Source: Chitinophagaceae bacterium | GTDB taxonomy: Bacteria > Bacteroidota > Bacteroidia > Chitinophagales > Chitinophagaceae | Direction: 5' to 3' | Assembly (NCBI GenBank): GCA_016708765.1 | Contig: JADJFD010000001.1 | Location: 744,001-808,000, forward strand | DNA length: 64,000 nt | Shown: in pieces, positions 56,762 to 64,000 of the stretch | Layout: the number at the start of each line of letters is the position of its first letter | Numbering within the stretch: position 1 is the stretch's first letter | Notes under the pieces: generated by a model | What the model was told of the DNA's origin: nothing | Databases searched by the model: none | What the model saw: only the letters and a program-made list of their open reading frames with translations | Translations under genes and position numbers: made by a program

Positions 56762-58219
56762 ATGAAATACTCACCTGTCCAGAATTTTATCAATGGAAAA
56801 TTTGTTGATGCCGCAACACAAAAATCATTGGAAGTTATTTCCCCTTTAGATGGAAATTTATTATCAAAAGTGCCGATGTCTTCAGCAAAAGATTTAGATG
56901 ATGCAGTAAAAGCTGCTAAAGCCGCTTTCCCATCCTGGAGTAAAACCCCCATAAAAGAAAGAGTGCAGGTTTTCTTTCGCTATAAAACTTTATTAGAAAG
57001 AGATTTAAAAGTCCTGGCTGAGTTATGCAGTGAAGAAAACGGAAAGACCTACGGTGAATCAGTCGCCGAAATTGAAAAAAGTATTGAGCTCACAGAATTT
57101 GCAACTTCCCTTCCACAATTGATTACTGGAGAAATTCTGGAAGTAAGTAAAGGAGTTGAATGCAGAACAGAGCATGTTCCATTAGGAGTTGTTGCGTCAA
57201 TCGTTCCATTTAATTTTCCAAGTATGGTTCCTAACTGGACATTACCAAATGCGATTGCACTTGGCAATTGTATGATTATGAAACCATCAGAAAAAGTACC
57301 GCTGAGTTGCGGTAGGTTAGCTGAACTTTTAAAAGAAGCAGGTTTACCCGATGGTGTTTTCAATATCGTTCATGGTGATGTGGAAATTGTAGAAGCCATT
57401 TGCGATCACCCAGGTATAGAAGCAGTTTCATTTGTTGGTTCTACCAAAGTGGCCAAGATCGTTTATCAAAGAGCTACACAGAATTATAAAAGAGCACTGG
57501 CACTCGGCGGAGCAAAAAATCATTTAATGGTATTGCCTGATGCTATTCCCGGAATGACAGCACAGAATGTTGCTGCAAGTATGAGTGGTTGTGCAGGGCA
57601 ACGTTGCATGGCTGCATCTGCCATGATTGGTGTGGGAAATGTAGATGCTATTATTGATAAGATTTGTGAGGAAGCCAGAAAAATTATTCCTGGAGAAAAT
57701 CTCGGTGCTGTTATCAGTAAAGAAAGTAAAGAAAGGATTGAACGCTATATCGGAGAAGCAGAAAGAGATGGTGCAAAGATTTTAGTAGATGGACGAAATA
57801 CAAAAGTGATAGGAAAAGAGAATGGTACTTATGTTGGTCCCACAGTTATTGATTATGTAACACCTGAGATGTCCGTTGCAAAAGAAGAAATTTTCGGCCC
57901 TGTTATTTCTATTATGCGAACAAACACTGTTGATGAAGCATTAGCGATTGAAAATGCAAATCCTTATGGCAATGCAGCTTCTGTGTTTACACAAAATGGT
58001 GGCATGGCCCGATACATCATTGAACGCAGCAGTGCCGGAATGATTGGTGTGAATGTGGGTGTCCCTGTTCCAAGAGAACCATTCTCTTTTGGCGGATGGA
58101 ATGAAAGTAAATTCGGTGTAGGCGACATTACCGGAAAAAGTTCCATTGAATTCTGGACGAAGTTGAAGAAGAGTACAACGAAGTGGAATGCAGAGGCGGG
58201 TGTGAATTGGATGAGTTAA
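56762..58219 (+). CDS. mmsA: CoA-acylating (methyl)malonate-semialdehyde dehydrogenase
   Basis: The enzyme oxidises malonic or methylmalonic semialdehyde with NAD+ and CoA to acetyl-CoA or propionyl-CoA, releasing CO2. The 485-residue protein has NFINGKFVDAATQKSLEV at the start, then VPFNFPSMVPNWTLPNAI and ALALGGAKNHLMVLPDA, the MMSDH variant of the usual ELGGK. Catalytic cysteine is in GCAGQRCMAAS near residue 281. It heads the pyrimidine catabolic operon, where it would take malonic semialdehyde from beta-alanine. Valine catabolism is an alternative role. Confidence 0.93.
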   Translation: MKYSPVQNFINGKFVDAATQKSLEVISPLDGNLLSKVPMSSAKDLDDAVKAAKAAFPSWSKTPIKERVQVFFRYKTLLERDLKVLAELCSEENGKTYGESVAEIEKSIELTEFATSLPQLITGEILEVSKGVECRTEHVPLGVVASIVPFNFPSMVPNWTLPNAIALGNCMIMKPSEKVPLSCGRLAELLKEAGLPDGVFNIVHGDVEIVEAICDHPGIEAVSFVGSTKVAKIVYQRATQNYKRALALGGAKNHLMVLPDAIPGMTAQNVAASMSGCAGQRCMAASAMIGVGNVDAIIDKICEEARKIIPGENLGAVISKESKERIERYIGEAERDGAKILVDGRNTKVIGKENGTYVGPTVIDYVTPEMSVAKEEIFGPVISIMRTNTVDEALAIENANPYGNAASVFTQNGGMARYIIERSSAGMIGVNVGVPVPREPFSFGGWNESKFGVGDITGKSSIEFWTKLKKSTTKWNAEAGVNWMS

Positions 58220-58229
58220 TAATTATTAT

Positions 58230-58294
58230 AAATGTTGAATTTTAAATGTTGAATGAAGAAAATGCATTTAAAATTCAACATTCAACATTTAAAA
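58230..58294. repeat. AT-rich palindrome between mmsA and the aminotransferase gene
   Basis: TTTTAAATGTTGAATG (58240-58255) is the exact reverse complement of 58279-58294, and AATGTTGAA words repeat within each arm. An in-frame ATG (58246) inside it could be misread as the aminotransferase start. Confidence 0.8.
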
Positions 58295-58302
58295 TAAATA
58301 AA

Positions 58303-59652
58303 GTGTCAGAGACTAAAACAATTTCCGAATCACAAGAGATTATCCAAAATAATCAAGACTACACCCTATTCTCCTGGAGCAAACAAAAAGGAACCAACCC
58401 AATCGCTGTAAAACATGCCGAAGGTGTTTATCTGTACGACTACGATGGCAAAAGTTATATTGATTTCTCATCGGGTTTGATGAATGTAAACATCGGTCAT
58501 GGTGACCAACGTATTACAAATGCTGTTGTAAAACAAATGCAAGAGGTGAGTTATGTAACGCCAAGTTGTGTAACAAAAGTTCGGGGTGAATTAGGAAAGA
58601 AGCTAGCAGAAATTTGTCCCGGTGATCTGAACAAAGCATTTTTTACTTTATGTGGTGCCACCTCGATTGAAAATGCATTAAAGCTGGCAAGGCTATATAC
58701 GGGCCGTCATAAAATTCTCAGCCGTTATCAATCTTATCATGGTGCATCTATTGGTGCTATGTCTGCCAGTGGCGACCCAAGAAGAATTCCAGTGGATGCA
58801 CAACAAGCTCCCAACTTTGTGCATTTTGATTTACCTTATTTATATCGCTGGGAATATGGAGAAGAAACCTTTTTAAAAGAAACGGTAAGCAATCTTGAAA
58901 AAATAATTGCATACGAAGGCCCAGCGACCATCGCTGCTATTTTACTCGAAGGCGAATCCGGTTCATCAGGTTGTTTTAAATATCCAGTTGGTTATTTAAA
59001 AGCAGTAAGAGAAATCTGCAACAAGCATGGCATTTTATTAATAATGGATGAAGTAATGAGCGGCTTTGGCAGAACAGGCAAATGGTTCGGTTTTGAAAAT
59101 CATGGTATCGTTCCCGATATGATTGCAATGGCGAAAGGATTGACCTGTGGTTATCTACCATTTGGTTGCCTGATGGTAAGCGACAAGATTGCTGCAAAGT
59201 ATGATGATACAGTTCTGGCTCTCGGTCTCACCTATTCTGCTCATCCCGTTAGTTGTGCCGCTGCCTTAGCAACTTTAAAAATTTATGAAGAGGATAACCT
59301 AATTGAGAATTGTGTAGCGATGGGAAAATATATAGAGCAGGAAGTAGAAAAGTTAAAACAAAAACATCCAAGCATCGGCGATTTCAGAAATACCGGTTTG
59401 CTCGGTTGTATTGAATTGGTGACGAACCGAAAAACAAAAGAGCCGATGGCTCCATTCAATGCAAAGCCTGATGAAATGATTGTGATGAATAAAGTGGCTG
59501 CAAAAATTAAAGAACTCGGTATGTACACTTTTGTTCGTTGGGGTTTTATTTTTATTGCACCCCCATTAATAGTTACAAAAGAACAGATTAATGAAGGGTT
59601 GGCGATTATTAGTGAAGCGATAAATATTGCGGATGAGAGTACGGCCCCCTAA
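58303..59652 (+). CDS. Class III PLP-dependent aminotransferase (probable beta-alanine aminotransferase)
   Basis: GTG 58303 (VSETKTISESQEI) is preferred because ATG 58246 lies in a palindromic repeat whose translation is not protein-like. DYTLFSWSKQKGTNPIAV and YLYDYDGKSYIDFSSGLMN open the fold. CGATSIENALKLARLYTG binds PLP phosphate. MDEVMSGFGRTGKW precedes the Schiff-base lysine in MIAMAKGLTCGYLPFG. It would convert beta-alanine plus an oxo-acid to malonic semialdehyde, fitting its place after mmsA and before dihydropyrimidinase. The substrate rests on context. The last codons and stop come from a GC-rich palindrome. Confidence 0.9.
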   Translation: MSETKTISESQEIIQNNQDYTLFSWSKQKGTNPIAVKHAEGVYLYDYDGKSYIDFSSGLMNVNIGHGDQRITNAVVKQMQEVSYVTPSCVTKVRGELGKKLAEICPGDLNKAFFTLCGATSIENALKLARLYTGRHKILSRYQSYHGASIGAMSASGDPRRIPVDAQQAPNFVHFDLPYLYRWEYGEETFLKETVSNLEKIIAYEGPATIAAILLEGESGSSGCFKYPVGYLKAVREICNKHGILLIMDEVMSGFGRTGKWFGFENHGIVPDMIAMAKGLTCGYLPFGCLMVSDKIAAKYDDTVLALGLTYSAHPVSCAAALATLKIYEEDNLIENCVAMGKYIEQEVEKLKQKHPSIGDFRNTGLLGCIELVTNRKTKEPMAPFNAKPDEMIVMNKVAAKIKELGMYTFVRWGFIFIAPPLIVTKEQINEGLAIISEAINIADESTAP

Positions 59653-59674
59653 ATCCCCCGCAGGGGGACTTTAG
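59649..59674. repeat. GC-rich palindrome with CTTTAG tail (copy 1)
   Basis: CTAAATCCCCC, loop GCA, GGGGGAC and TTTAG form the stem. The stop codon of the aminotransferase gene lies within it. Confidence 0.8.
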
Positions 59675-59773
59675 AACCCTATTGTTTAAAATATTTTATA
59701 GCAAATGAAAGTGATAGTGTAGAAGTCTTAAAAACTTTAAAGTCTTATTGAACTTTAAAATCTTGAATTCCGA

Positions 59774-61294
59774 ATGAACAAAGAAAATATCAAATTATCG
59801 GAGACCAAGAACCCCCTTTCGGGGGGCAGGGGGGCTTCGTCTTCGGAGGGTATGGAGGCTTCACTTTACAACGAAGACCTTGCTCCCATTCCCCAGCACA
59901 AACGAACTTGGGGCACCTGGAACTATGCAGCCTTATGGATAAGTATGAGTTTGTGTATACCAACTTATATGCTGGCAAGTTCATTGATAGAAGGTGGAAT
60001 GAATTGGTGGCAATCTATCCTTACAATATTTATTGGCAATACAGTTGTATTAATTCCAATGATACTAAACGGACATGCCGGAGCCAAATACGGAATTCCA
60101 TTTCCTGTTTTTGCAAGAGCAAGTTTTGGTACAAGAGGCGCAAACATTCCGGCAATGCTAAGAGCTATCGTTGCATGCGGATGGTTTGGTATTCAAACAT
60201 GGATTGGCGGATTCGCATTGTATCAAATGATGAAACTCTGGATTCCATCACTCGCAACCATGCCGCAAATTTTTCCTGCTTCATTCGGATTAGAAACCGG
60301 ACCCGCCATTTGTTTTATTATTTTTTGGTTCATCAATATGCTCGTCGTTTATTTTGGAATTGAAAGCATCAAAAAATTATTAATCTTCAAAGCATTCTTT
60401 TTACCCTTTGCAGCATTGGCATTATTATTCTGGGCAATCAATGCAGGCAATGGATTAGGACCAATACTTTCTCAACCAGCAAAATTGACCGGCCAAGCAT
60501 TTTGGGCATATTTCTTTCCTGCATTAACAGGCATGGTTGGTTTTTGGGCAACACTCTCTTTAAACATTCCTGATTTTACACGGTATGCAAAAAGTCAGAA
60601 AGCACAAATCAACGGGCAAATAATTGGCCTGCCACCTTCCATGACGTTGTTTGCATTCATCGGTGTTGTTGTCACTTCAGCAACATTTATAATTTATGGC
60701 GAAACCATTTGGGATCCAGTAGTGCTTGCAGGAAAATTTGAAAATAAATTATTAGTAAGCTTTGCCATGATAGCAGTTGCCTTGTCAACATTAGCTACCA
60801 ATATTGCAGCAAACATTGTAAGTCCAGCAAATGATTTCGCAAACCTTTCTCCAACAAAAATAAATTTCAGAACCGGCGGCTATATCACTGGCATCATTGG
60901 TATTTTAATTTTCCCCTGGAAATTAATTGCCGATCCCAACGGATATATTTTCACCTGGCTCATTGCGTATTCAAGTTTACTCGGGCCTGTCGGCGGCATC
61001 ATGATTGCGGATTATTATTTTATTCGAAAGCAACAATTAAATGTAACCGAACTATACCAGCACAAAGGGCAGTATGGATTTAAAAATGGTTTTAATAGCG
61101 CAGCCATCATTGCATTGTTAGCTGGAATCATTCCAAACATTCCCGGATTTTTATTGCAGATAAAAGTGGTTTCGTCCACTGTATTCCCTGTTTGGATTTC
61201 CGACCTCTATCATTATGCATGGTTTGTTGGCTTTTTTGTAAGCAGTTTTGTATATTGGGTAGCCTCCCCAACCCCTCCGAAGGAGGGGCTTTAG
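59774..61294 (+). CDS. NCS1 family nucleobase permease (probable cytosine/uracil/allantoin class)
   Basis: The 506-residue protein has about 12 transmembrane helices. TWGTWNYAALWISMSLCIPT is the NCS1 signature in helix 1, with FGTRGANIPAMLRAIVACGW later. It should import uracil, dihydrouracil or hydantoin-like bases with Na+ or H+. The first 26 residues (from ATG 59774) read KENIKLSETKNPLSGGRG and are encoded by a repeat; ATG 59852 (MEASLYNEDLAPIP) is an alternative start without it. The C-terminus ASPTPPKEGL is also encoded by a palindromic repeat. Confidence 0.93.
   Translation: MNKENIKLSETKNPLSGGRGASSSEGMEASLYNEDLAPIPQHKRTWGTWNYAALWISMSLCIPTYMLASSLIEGGMNWWQSILTIFIGNTVVLIPMILNGHAGAKYGIPFPVFARASFGTRGANIPAMLRAIVACGWFGIQTWIGGFALYQMMKLWIPSLATMPQIFPASFGLETGPAICFIIFWFINMLVVYFGIESIKKLLIFKAFFLPFAALALLFWAINAGNGLGPILSQPAKLTGQAFWAYFFPALTGMVGFWATLSLNIPDFTRYAKSQKAQINGQIIGLPPSMTLFAFIGVVVTSATFIIYGETIWDPVVLAGKFENKLLVSFAMIAVALSTLATNIAANIVSPANDFANLSPTKINFRTGGYITGIIGILIFPWKLIADPNGYIFTWLIAYSSLLGPVGGIMIADYYFIRKQQLNVTELYQHKGQYGFKNGFNSAAIIALLAGIIPNIPGFLLQIKVVSSTVFPVWISDLYHYAWFVGFFVSSFVYWVASPTPPKEGL
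59780..59836 (+). repeat. Translated repeat element in permease N-terminus
   Basis: The 57-bp segment begins AAAGAAAATATCAAATTATC and carries a CCCCC...GGGGG hairpin. It matches 61354-61410 with only about eight differences by eye and is read in the same frame. Confidence 0.85.
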
Positions 61295-61300
61295 TGTCCT
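61262..61300. repeat. GC-rich palindrome with CTTTAG tail (copy 2)
   Basis: CCCCTCC and GGAGGGG around GAA, then CTTTAG. It encodes the last residues and stop codon of the permease. Confidence 0.8.
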
Positions 61301-61338
61301 AAAGCATTAAACACTTTATTACATAGTAAATAAAAAAA

Positions 61339-62790
61339 ATGTCCGAACAAAAAAAAGAAAACATCAATTTATCGGAGTCCAAGAACCCTCCTTCGGAGGG
61401 CAGGGAGGCCGTATCTATTCTTATCAAAAACGGAAGAATAATAACGGCCGACTCCGACCAGCTGGCTGATATTTATATTGAAGGCGAAACAATAAAAACA
61501 ATTGGCAGGAACCTTAATGTAAAAGCAGATAAAGAAATTGATGCTGCGGGTAAATTAGTTTTCCCGGGTGGTATTGATCCGCATGTACATCTCGAAATGC
61601 CTTTCATGGGAACATCTAGCAGCGATACCTACGAAACTGGAACAAGAGCAGCTTTGTATGGTGGCACCACCATGGTCATCGATTTTATTTTACAAAAACA
61701 AGGTAATTCACTCCGTGCCGCTTTAGAAGAATGGAAAGGAAGAAGCGATAATAATTGTGTTGGCGATTACAGCTTCCACATGGCTGTAACTGATTTTAAC
61801 GACAACACTAAAAATGAAATACAGGAAATGATTGAGAAAGAAGGCATCACTTCTTTTAAAACTTTCATGGCCTACAAAGGAGCATTGATGATTGATGACC
61901 GGCAGATGATCGGGTTAATGGAAGAAGTAAAAAAACGGGGCGGCCTTATAAACGTACATGCCACCAATGGCGATATGATTGATTATTTAATTGCCAAACA
62001 TAGAAGCGAAGGCAAGCTCTCTCCACTTTATCATTATTTATCACAACCAGAAGTAACAGAAGCCGAAGCATCCGAACGTTTTGCAGACATGGCAAACTAT
62101 ACCGGTTGTCCGGGTTATATCGTTCACCTTACTTGTGAAGGCGCATTGAATGCAGTACGAAATGCAACCAAAAGAAATCAAAACATATTTGTAGAAACCT
62201 GTATTCAATATTTAATACTTGATGCTTCCTTATATGAACAAGAAGACGGAGCCAAATGGGTAATGAGTCCGCCATTAAGAGAAAAGAAAGATCAGGCAAC
62301 ATTATGGGCGGGTATCAATCAGGGATTAGTAAATGTTGTTGCAACAGACCACTGCCCTTTTAAATGGGAACAGAAACTGTTAGGAAAAGATGATTTTTCA
62401 AAGATACCCAACGGTCATCCTGCCATAGAAAACAGAATGGAACTTTTATACAGTGAAGGTGTACACAAAGGAAAAATTACGTTAAACAAATATGTAGAAG
62501 TAGCCTGTACCAACCCTGCAAAAATTTTCGGCATGTTTCCCCGCAAAGGAACAATTGCCGTTGGCAGCGATGCAGACATCGTAATCTTTGACCCGAATGA
62601 AAAACATACACTGTCCGCTAAAACGCATCATATGAATGTTGATTACAGCGGTTATGAAGGATGGGAATTAACAGGTAAAGTAAAAACAGTTTTACTCCGT
62701 GGGCAAGTTGCTATTGATAATAATAATTGTGTAATAGAAAAAGGATATGGTAAATTTATAAAGAGAAATAAAGTGTCTCAGATCATTTAA
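61339..62790 (+). CDS. hydA: Dihydropyrimidinase
   Basis: The enzyme hydrolyses dihydrouracil to N-carbamoyl-beta-alanine using two zinc ions. The core begins SILIKNGRIITADSDQLAD at about residue 26. GGIDPHVHLEMPFMG holds the first metal ligands, TSFKTFMAYKGALMIDD the carbamylated lysine (Lys180 with this start), VHLTCEGALNAV a histidine strand and VATDHCPFKWEQK the aspartate site. The first 25 residues are an extension read from a repeat like that of the permease gene. No later start exists in frame, so the repeat appears to be translated. The protein has 483 residues. Confidence 0.94.
   Translation: MSEQKKENINLSESKNPPSEGREAVSILIKNGRIITADSDQLADIYIEGETIKTIGRNLNVKADKEIDAAGKLVFPGGIDPHVHLEMPFMGTSSSDTYETGTRAALYGGTTMVIDFILQKQGNSLRAALEEWKGRSDNNCVGDYSFHMAVTDFNDNTKNEIQEMIEKEGITSFKTFMAYKGALMIDDRQMIGLMEEVKKRGGLINVHATNGDMIDYLIAKHRSEGKLSPLYHYLSQPEVTEAEASERFADMANYTGCPGYIVHLTCEGALNAVRNATKRNQNIFVETCIQYLILDASLYEQEDGAKWVMSPPLREKKDQATLWAGINQGLVNVVATDHCPFKWEQKLLGKDDFSKIPNGHPAIENRMELLYSEGVHKGKITLNKYVEVACTNPAKIFGMFPRKGTIAVGSDADIVIFDPNEKHTLSAKTHHMNVDYSGYEGWELTGKVKTVLLRGQVAIDNNNCVIEKGYGKFIKRNKVSQII
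61354..61410 (+). repeat. Translated repeat element in dihydropyrimidinase N-terminus
   Basis: This is the homologous partner of 59780-59836, with a CCCTCC...GGAGGG hairpin. It encodes KENINLSESKNPPSEGREA in place of KENIKLSETKNPLSGGRGA in the permease. Confidence 0.85.
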
Positions 62791-62792
62791 TC

Positions 62793-62869
62793 TTTCACGC
62801 AAAGGCGCCAAGGAGCAAAGCCGCAAAGCTTTTCTTAGCGTCTTTTAAACTTTGCGTCTTTGCGAGAAA
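62793..62869. repeat. CGCAAAG palindromic repeat upstream of beta-ureidopropionase
   Basis: TCACGCAAAGGCGCCAAGG pairs with CTTTGCGTCTTTGCGAGA as an imperfect palindrome. It ends 12 bases before the start codon of the next gene. Confidence 0.75.
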
Positions 62870-62881
62870 TAAAAAAAAACT

Positions 62882-63748
62882 ATGCCAAGAATCATCAAAT
62901 CAGGATTAATTCAAATGAGCCTTCCAAAAACCGAAGGTGAAGGAACAATTGCGGAAATTAAGGAAGCAATGGTGCAAAAACACATTCCCTATATAGAAGA
63001 AGCGGGGAAAAAAGGTGTGCAGATACTTTGCTTCCAGGAAATTTTCAATACACCGTATTTCTGTCCCGGGCAAGATAAAGCTTGGTACGAAAGTGCAGAA
63101 ACAGTTCCCGGCCCTACGATAGAACGGATGCAGGAGTATGCAAAAAAGTACAGTATGGTTATCATTGTTCCTGTCTATGAAAAAGAACAGGCTGGAGTAT
63201 TATACAACACCGCAGCAGTAATTGATGCCGACGGAACTTATCTTGGTAAGTACAGAAAAAATCATATTCCACATACTTCAGGTTTCTGGGAAAAGTTTTT
63301 CTTTAAACCCGGCAACTTAGGTTATCCCGTTTTTCAAACCAAGTATGCAAAAGTTGGAGTGTACATCTGTTATGATCGTCACTTTCCCGATGGTGCAAGA
63401 TGTTTGGGTTTGAATGGTGCCGAGATAGTTTACAATCCTTCGGCAACAGTTGCTGGCCTTTCACAATATTTATGGAAGTTAGAGCAACCGGCACATGCTG
63501 CTGCCAATGGATATTTTATGGGATGTATCAACAGAGTTGGCGAAGAAAAACCCTGGAACCTCGGCAAGTTTTATGGCACCAGTTATTTCGTTGACCCGAG
63601 AGGACAAATATTAGCGGAGGCATCAGAAGACAATGATGAATTATTAATTGCTGATTTTGATCTGGATGAAATTGAAAAAGTAAGGAATACTTGGCAATTT
63701 TTTAGAGACAGAAGACCGGAGACGTACGGCAAATTGACGGAGTTATAG
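62882..63748 (+). CDS. Beta-ureidopropionase (N-carbamoyl-beta-alanine amidohydrolase), nitrilase family
   Basis: The enzyme cleaves N-carbamoyl-beta-alanine to beta-alanine, CO2 and ammonia. The nitrilase triad is visible: Glu in CFQEIFNTPYF (about residue 53), Lys in GKYRKNHIPH (about 126) and Cys in VYICYDRHFPDGAR (about 163). The 288-residue length and the adjacent dihydropyrimidinase gene favour this function over other carbon-nitrogen hydrolases such as N-carbamoylputrescine amidase, which has a similar sequence. It follows a CGCAAAG palindrome. Confidence 0.9.
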   Translation: MPRIIKSGLIQMSLPKTEGEGTIAEIKEAMVQKHIPYIEEAGKKGVQILCFQEIFNTPYFCPGQDKAWYESAETVPGPTIERMQEYAKKYSMVIIVPVYEKEQAGVLYNTAAVIDADGTYLGKYRKNHIPHTSGFWEKFFFKPGNLGYPVFQTKYAKVGVYICYDRHFPDGARCLGLNGAEIVYNPSATVAGLSQYLWKLEQPAHAAANGYFMGCINRVGEEKPWNLGKFYGTSYFVDPRGQILAEASEDNDELLIADFDLDEIEKVRNTWQFFRDRRPETYGKLTEL

Positions 63749-63775
63749 CCCCTGTCCCCTAAAGGGGAACTTAGG
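63749..63775. repeat. GC-rich palindrome with CTTAG tail (copy 3)
   Basis: TCCCC, TAAA, GGGGA then ACTTAGG; it directly follows the beta-ureidopropionase stop codon. Confidence 0.7.
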
Positions 63776-63833
63776 TTAATGATTCTTAACAATTTTATAA
63801 GTTCTTTAAAGTAGAAAATATACACAAACGAAA

Positions 63834-63863
63834 ACTTCCCCTCCTTGGAGGGGCGAACTAAGT
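63834..63863. repeat. GC-rich palindrome, CCCCTCC type (copy 4)
   Basis: CCCCTCC, loop TT, GGAGGGG, then ACTAAG. It lies in the spacer before the last gene. The stretch 63776-63983 otherwise shows no gene; it also contains TTGCGTCGCACTCTT near 63935, which recurs near 38672. Confidence 0.7.
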
Positions 63864-63983
63864 GTGTTTAATGATTTTAGGAAACTGGGGTGGGTAATTA
63901 TGCACACAACAATATTAACACCGATGAACTTTTTTGCGTCGCACTCTTGTACGTTCGGTTCTTTGGGCATCAATTAAAAATAA

Positions 63984-64000
63984 ATGGCAATCGAAAACAA
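63984..64000 (+). CDS. Start of a gene cut by the right edge, probably a dihydropyrimidine dehydrogenase subunit
   Basis: Only ATG and four further complete codons (MAIEN) are present. The order of the operon, with every later step of reductive pyrimidine breakdown already present, makes PreT or PreA likely. Sequence evidence is too short to confirm this. Confidence 0.3.

Noticed and set aside
58246..58302. ATG 58246 as the aminotransferase start
   Set aside because: It lies in an AT-rich palindrome whose translation is repeat-like; GTG 58303 gives a normal family start. Not fully excluded.

Overview
The window looks like a chromosomal segment of a Bacteroidota bacterium, most likely a Chitinophagaceae relative. 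The supporting signs are: the AT-rich sequence; two large TonB-dependent receptors with carboxypeptidase-regulatory-like N-terminal domains; a DUF5686 outer-membrane protein; the Bacteroidota gene order rpmB-rpmG-DUF4295-ftsY-rimO; the order miaB-sigma54 activator-lptE-TPR protein-secG; a TAnnTTTG promoter element; and weak or absent Shine-Dalgarno sequences. No rRNA, tRNA, insertion sequence, phage or CRISPR array was seen.

Layout. 1-4 kb: a partial secreted amidohydrolase, a GNAT acetyltransferase, two tandem secreted lipocalin-like paralogues and a decayed stretch. 4-8.3 kb: polyphosphate kinase, a YjbR protein, a His/Asp-rich small exported protein with a membrane partner, and a TMEM175-type channel. 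8.3-11.7 kb: the ribosomal/SRP operon running leftward. 12-15.3 kb: lipoamide dehydrogenase, a lipoprotein and holA. 15.5-18.8 kb: an unusual three-gene set in which an exported actin-fold (Ppx/GppA-like) protein sits between two paralogous membrane-anchored coiled-coil proteins; this is the best candidate for an undescribed system. 19-33.7 kb: a TonB receptor, purC, a lactonase, trhO, a DUF5686 protein, a penicillin-acylase-family hydrolase, the lemA/M48 pair and pcm. 34-45 kb: a methyltransferase, an AraC regulator, a secreted HExxH metallopeptidase, phosphoglucomutase, a split pair of Fe-S electron-transfer proteins and envelope proteins. 45-55 kb: a second TonB receptor, miaB, a sigma54 activator, lptE, secG, mltG, a YihY protein and thiol-redox proteins. 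56.7-64 kb: a pyrimidine catabolic operon.

The last operon forms a nearly complete reductive pyrimidine route. An NCS1 permease brings in the base. A dihydropyrimidine dehydrogenase gene probably starts at the right edge. Dihydropyrimidinase and beta-ureidopropionase then give beta-alanine. A class III aminotransferase and a (methyl)malonate-semialdehyde dehydrogenase take the carbon on to acetyl-CoA. Each junction in this operon carries a palindromic repeat, and two copies of one element are translated in the same frame at the N-termini of adjacent genes.

Ten genes, including ftsY, rimO, pgm and trmH, are each broken by a single-base length change in a homopolymer. In every case a one-base correction restores a full-length family member. 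This pattern fits sequencing or assembly error better than gene decay, so these loci are annotated here as single genes.
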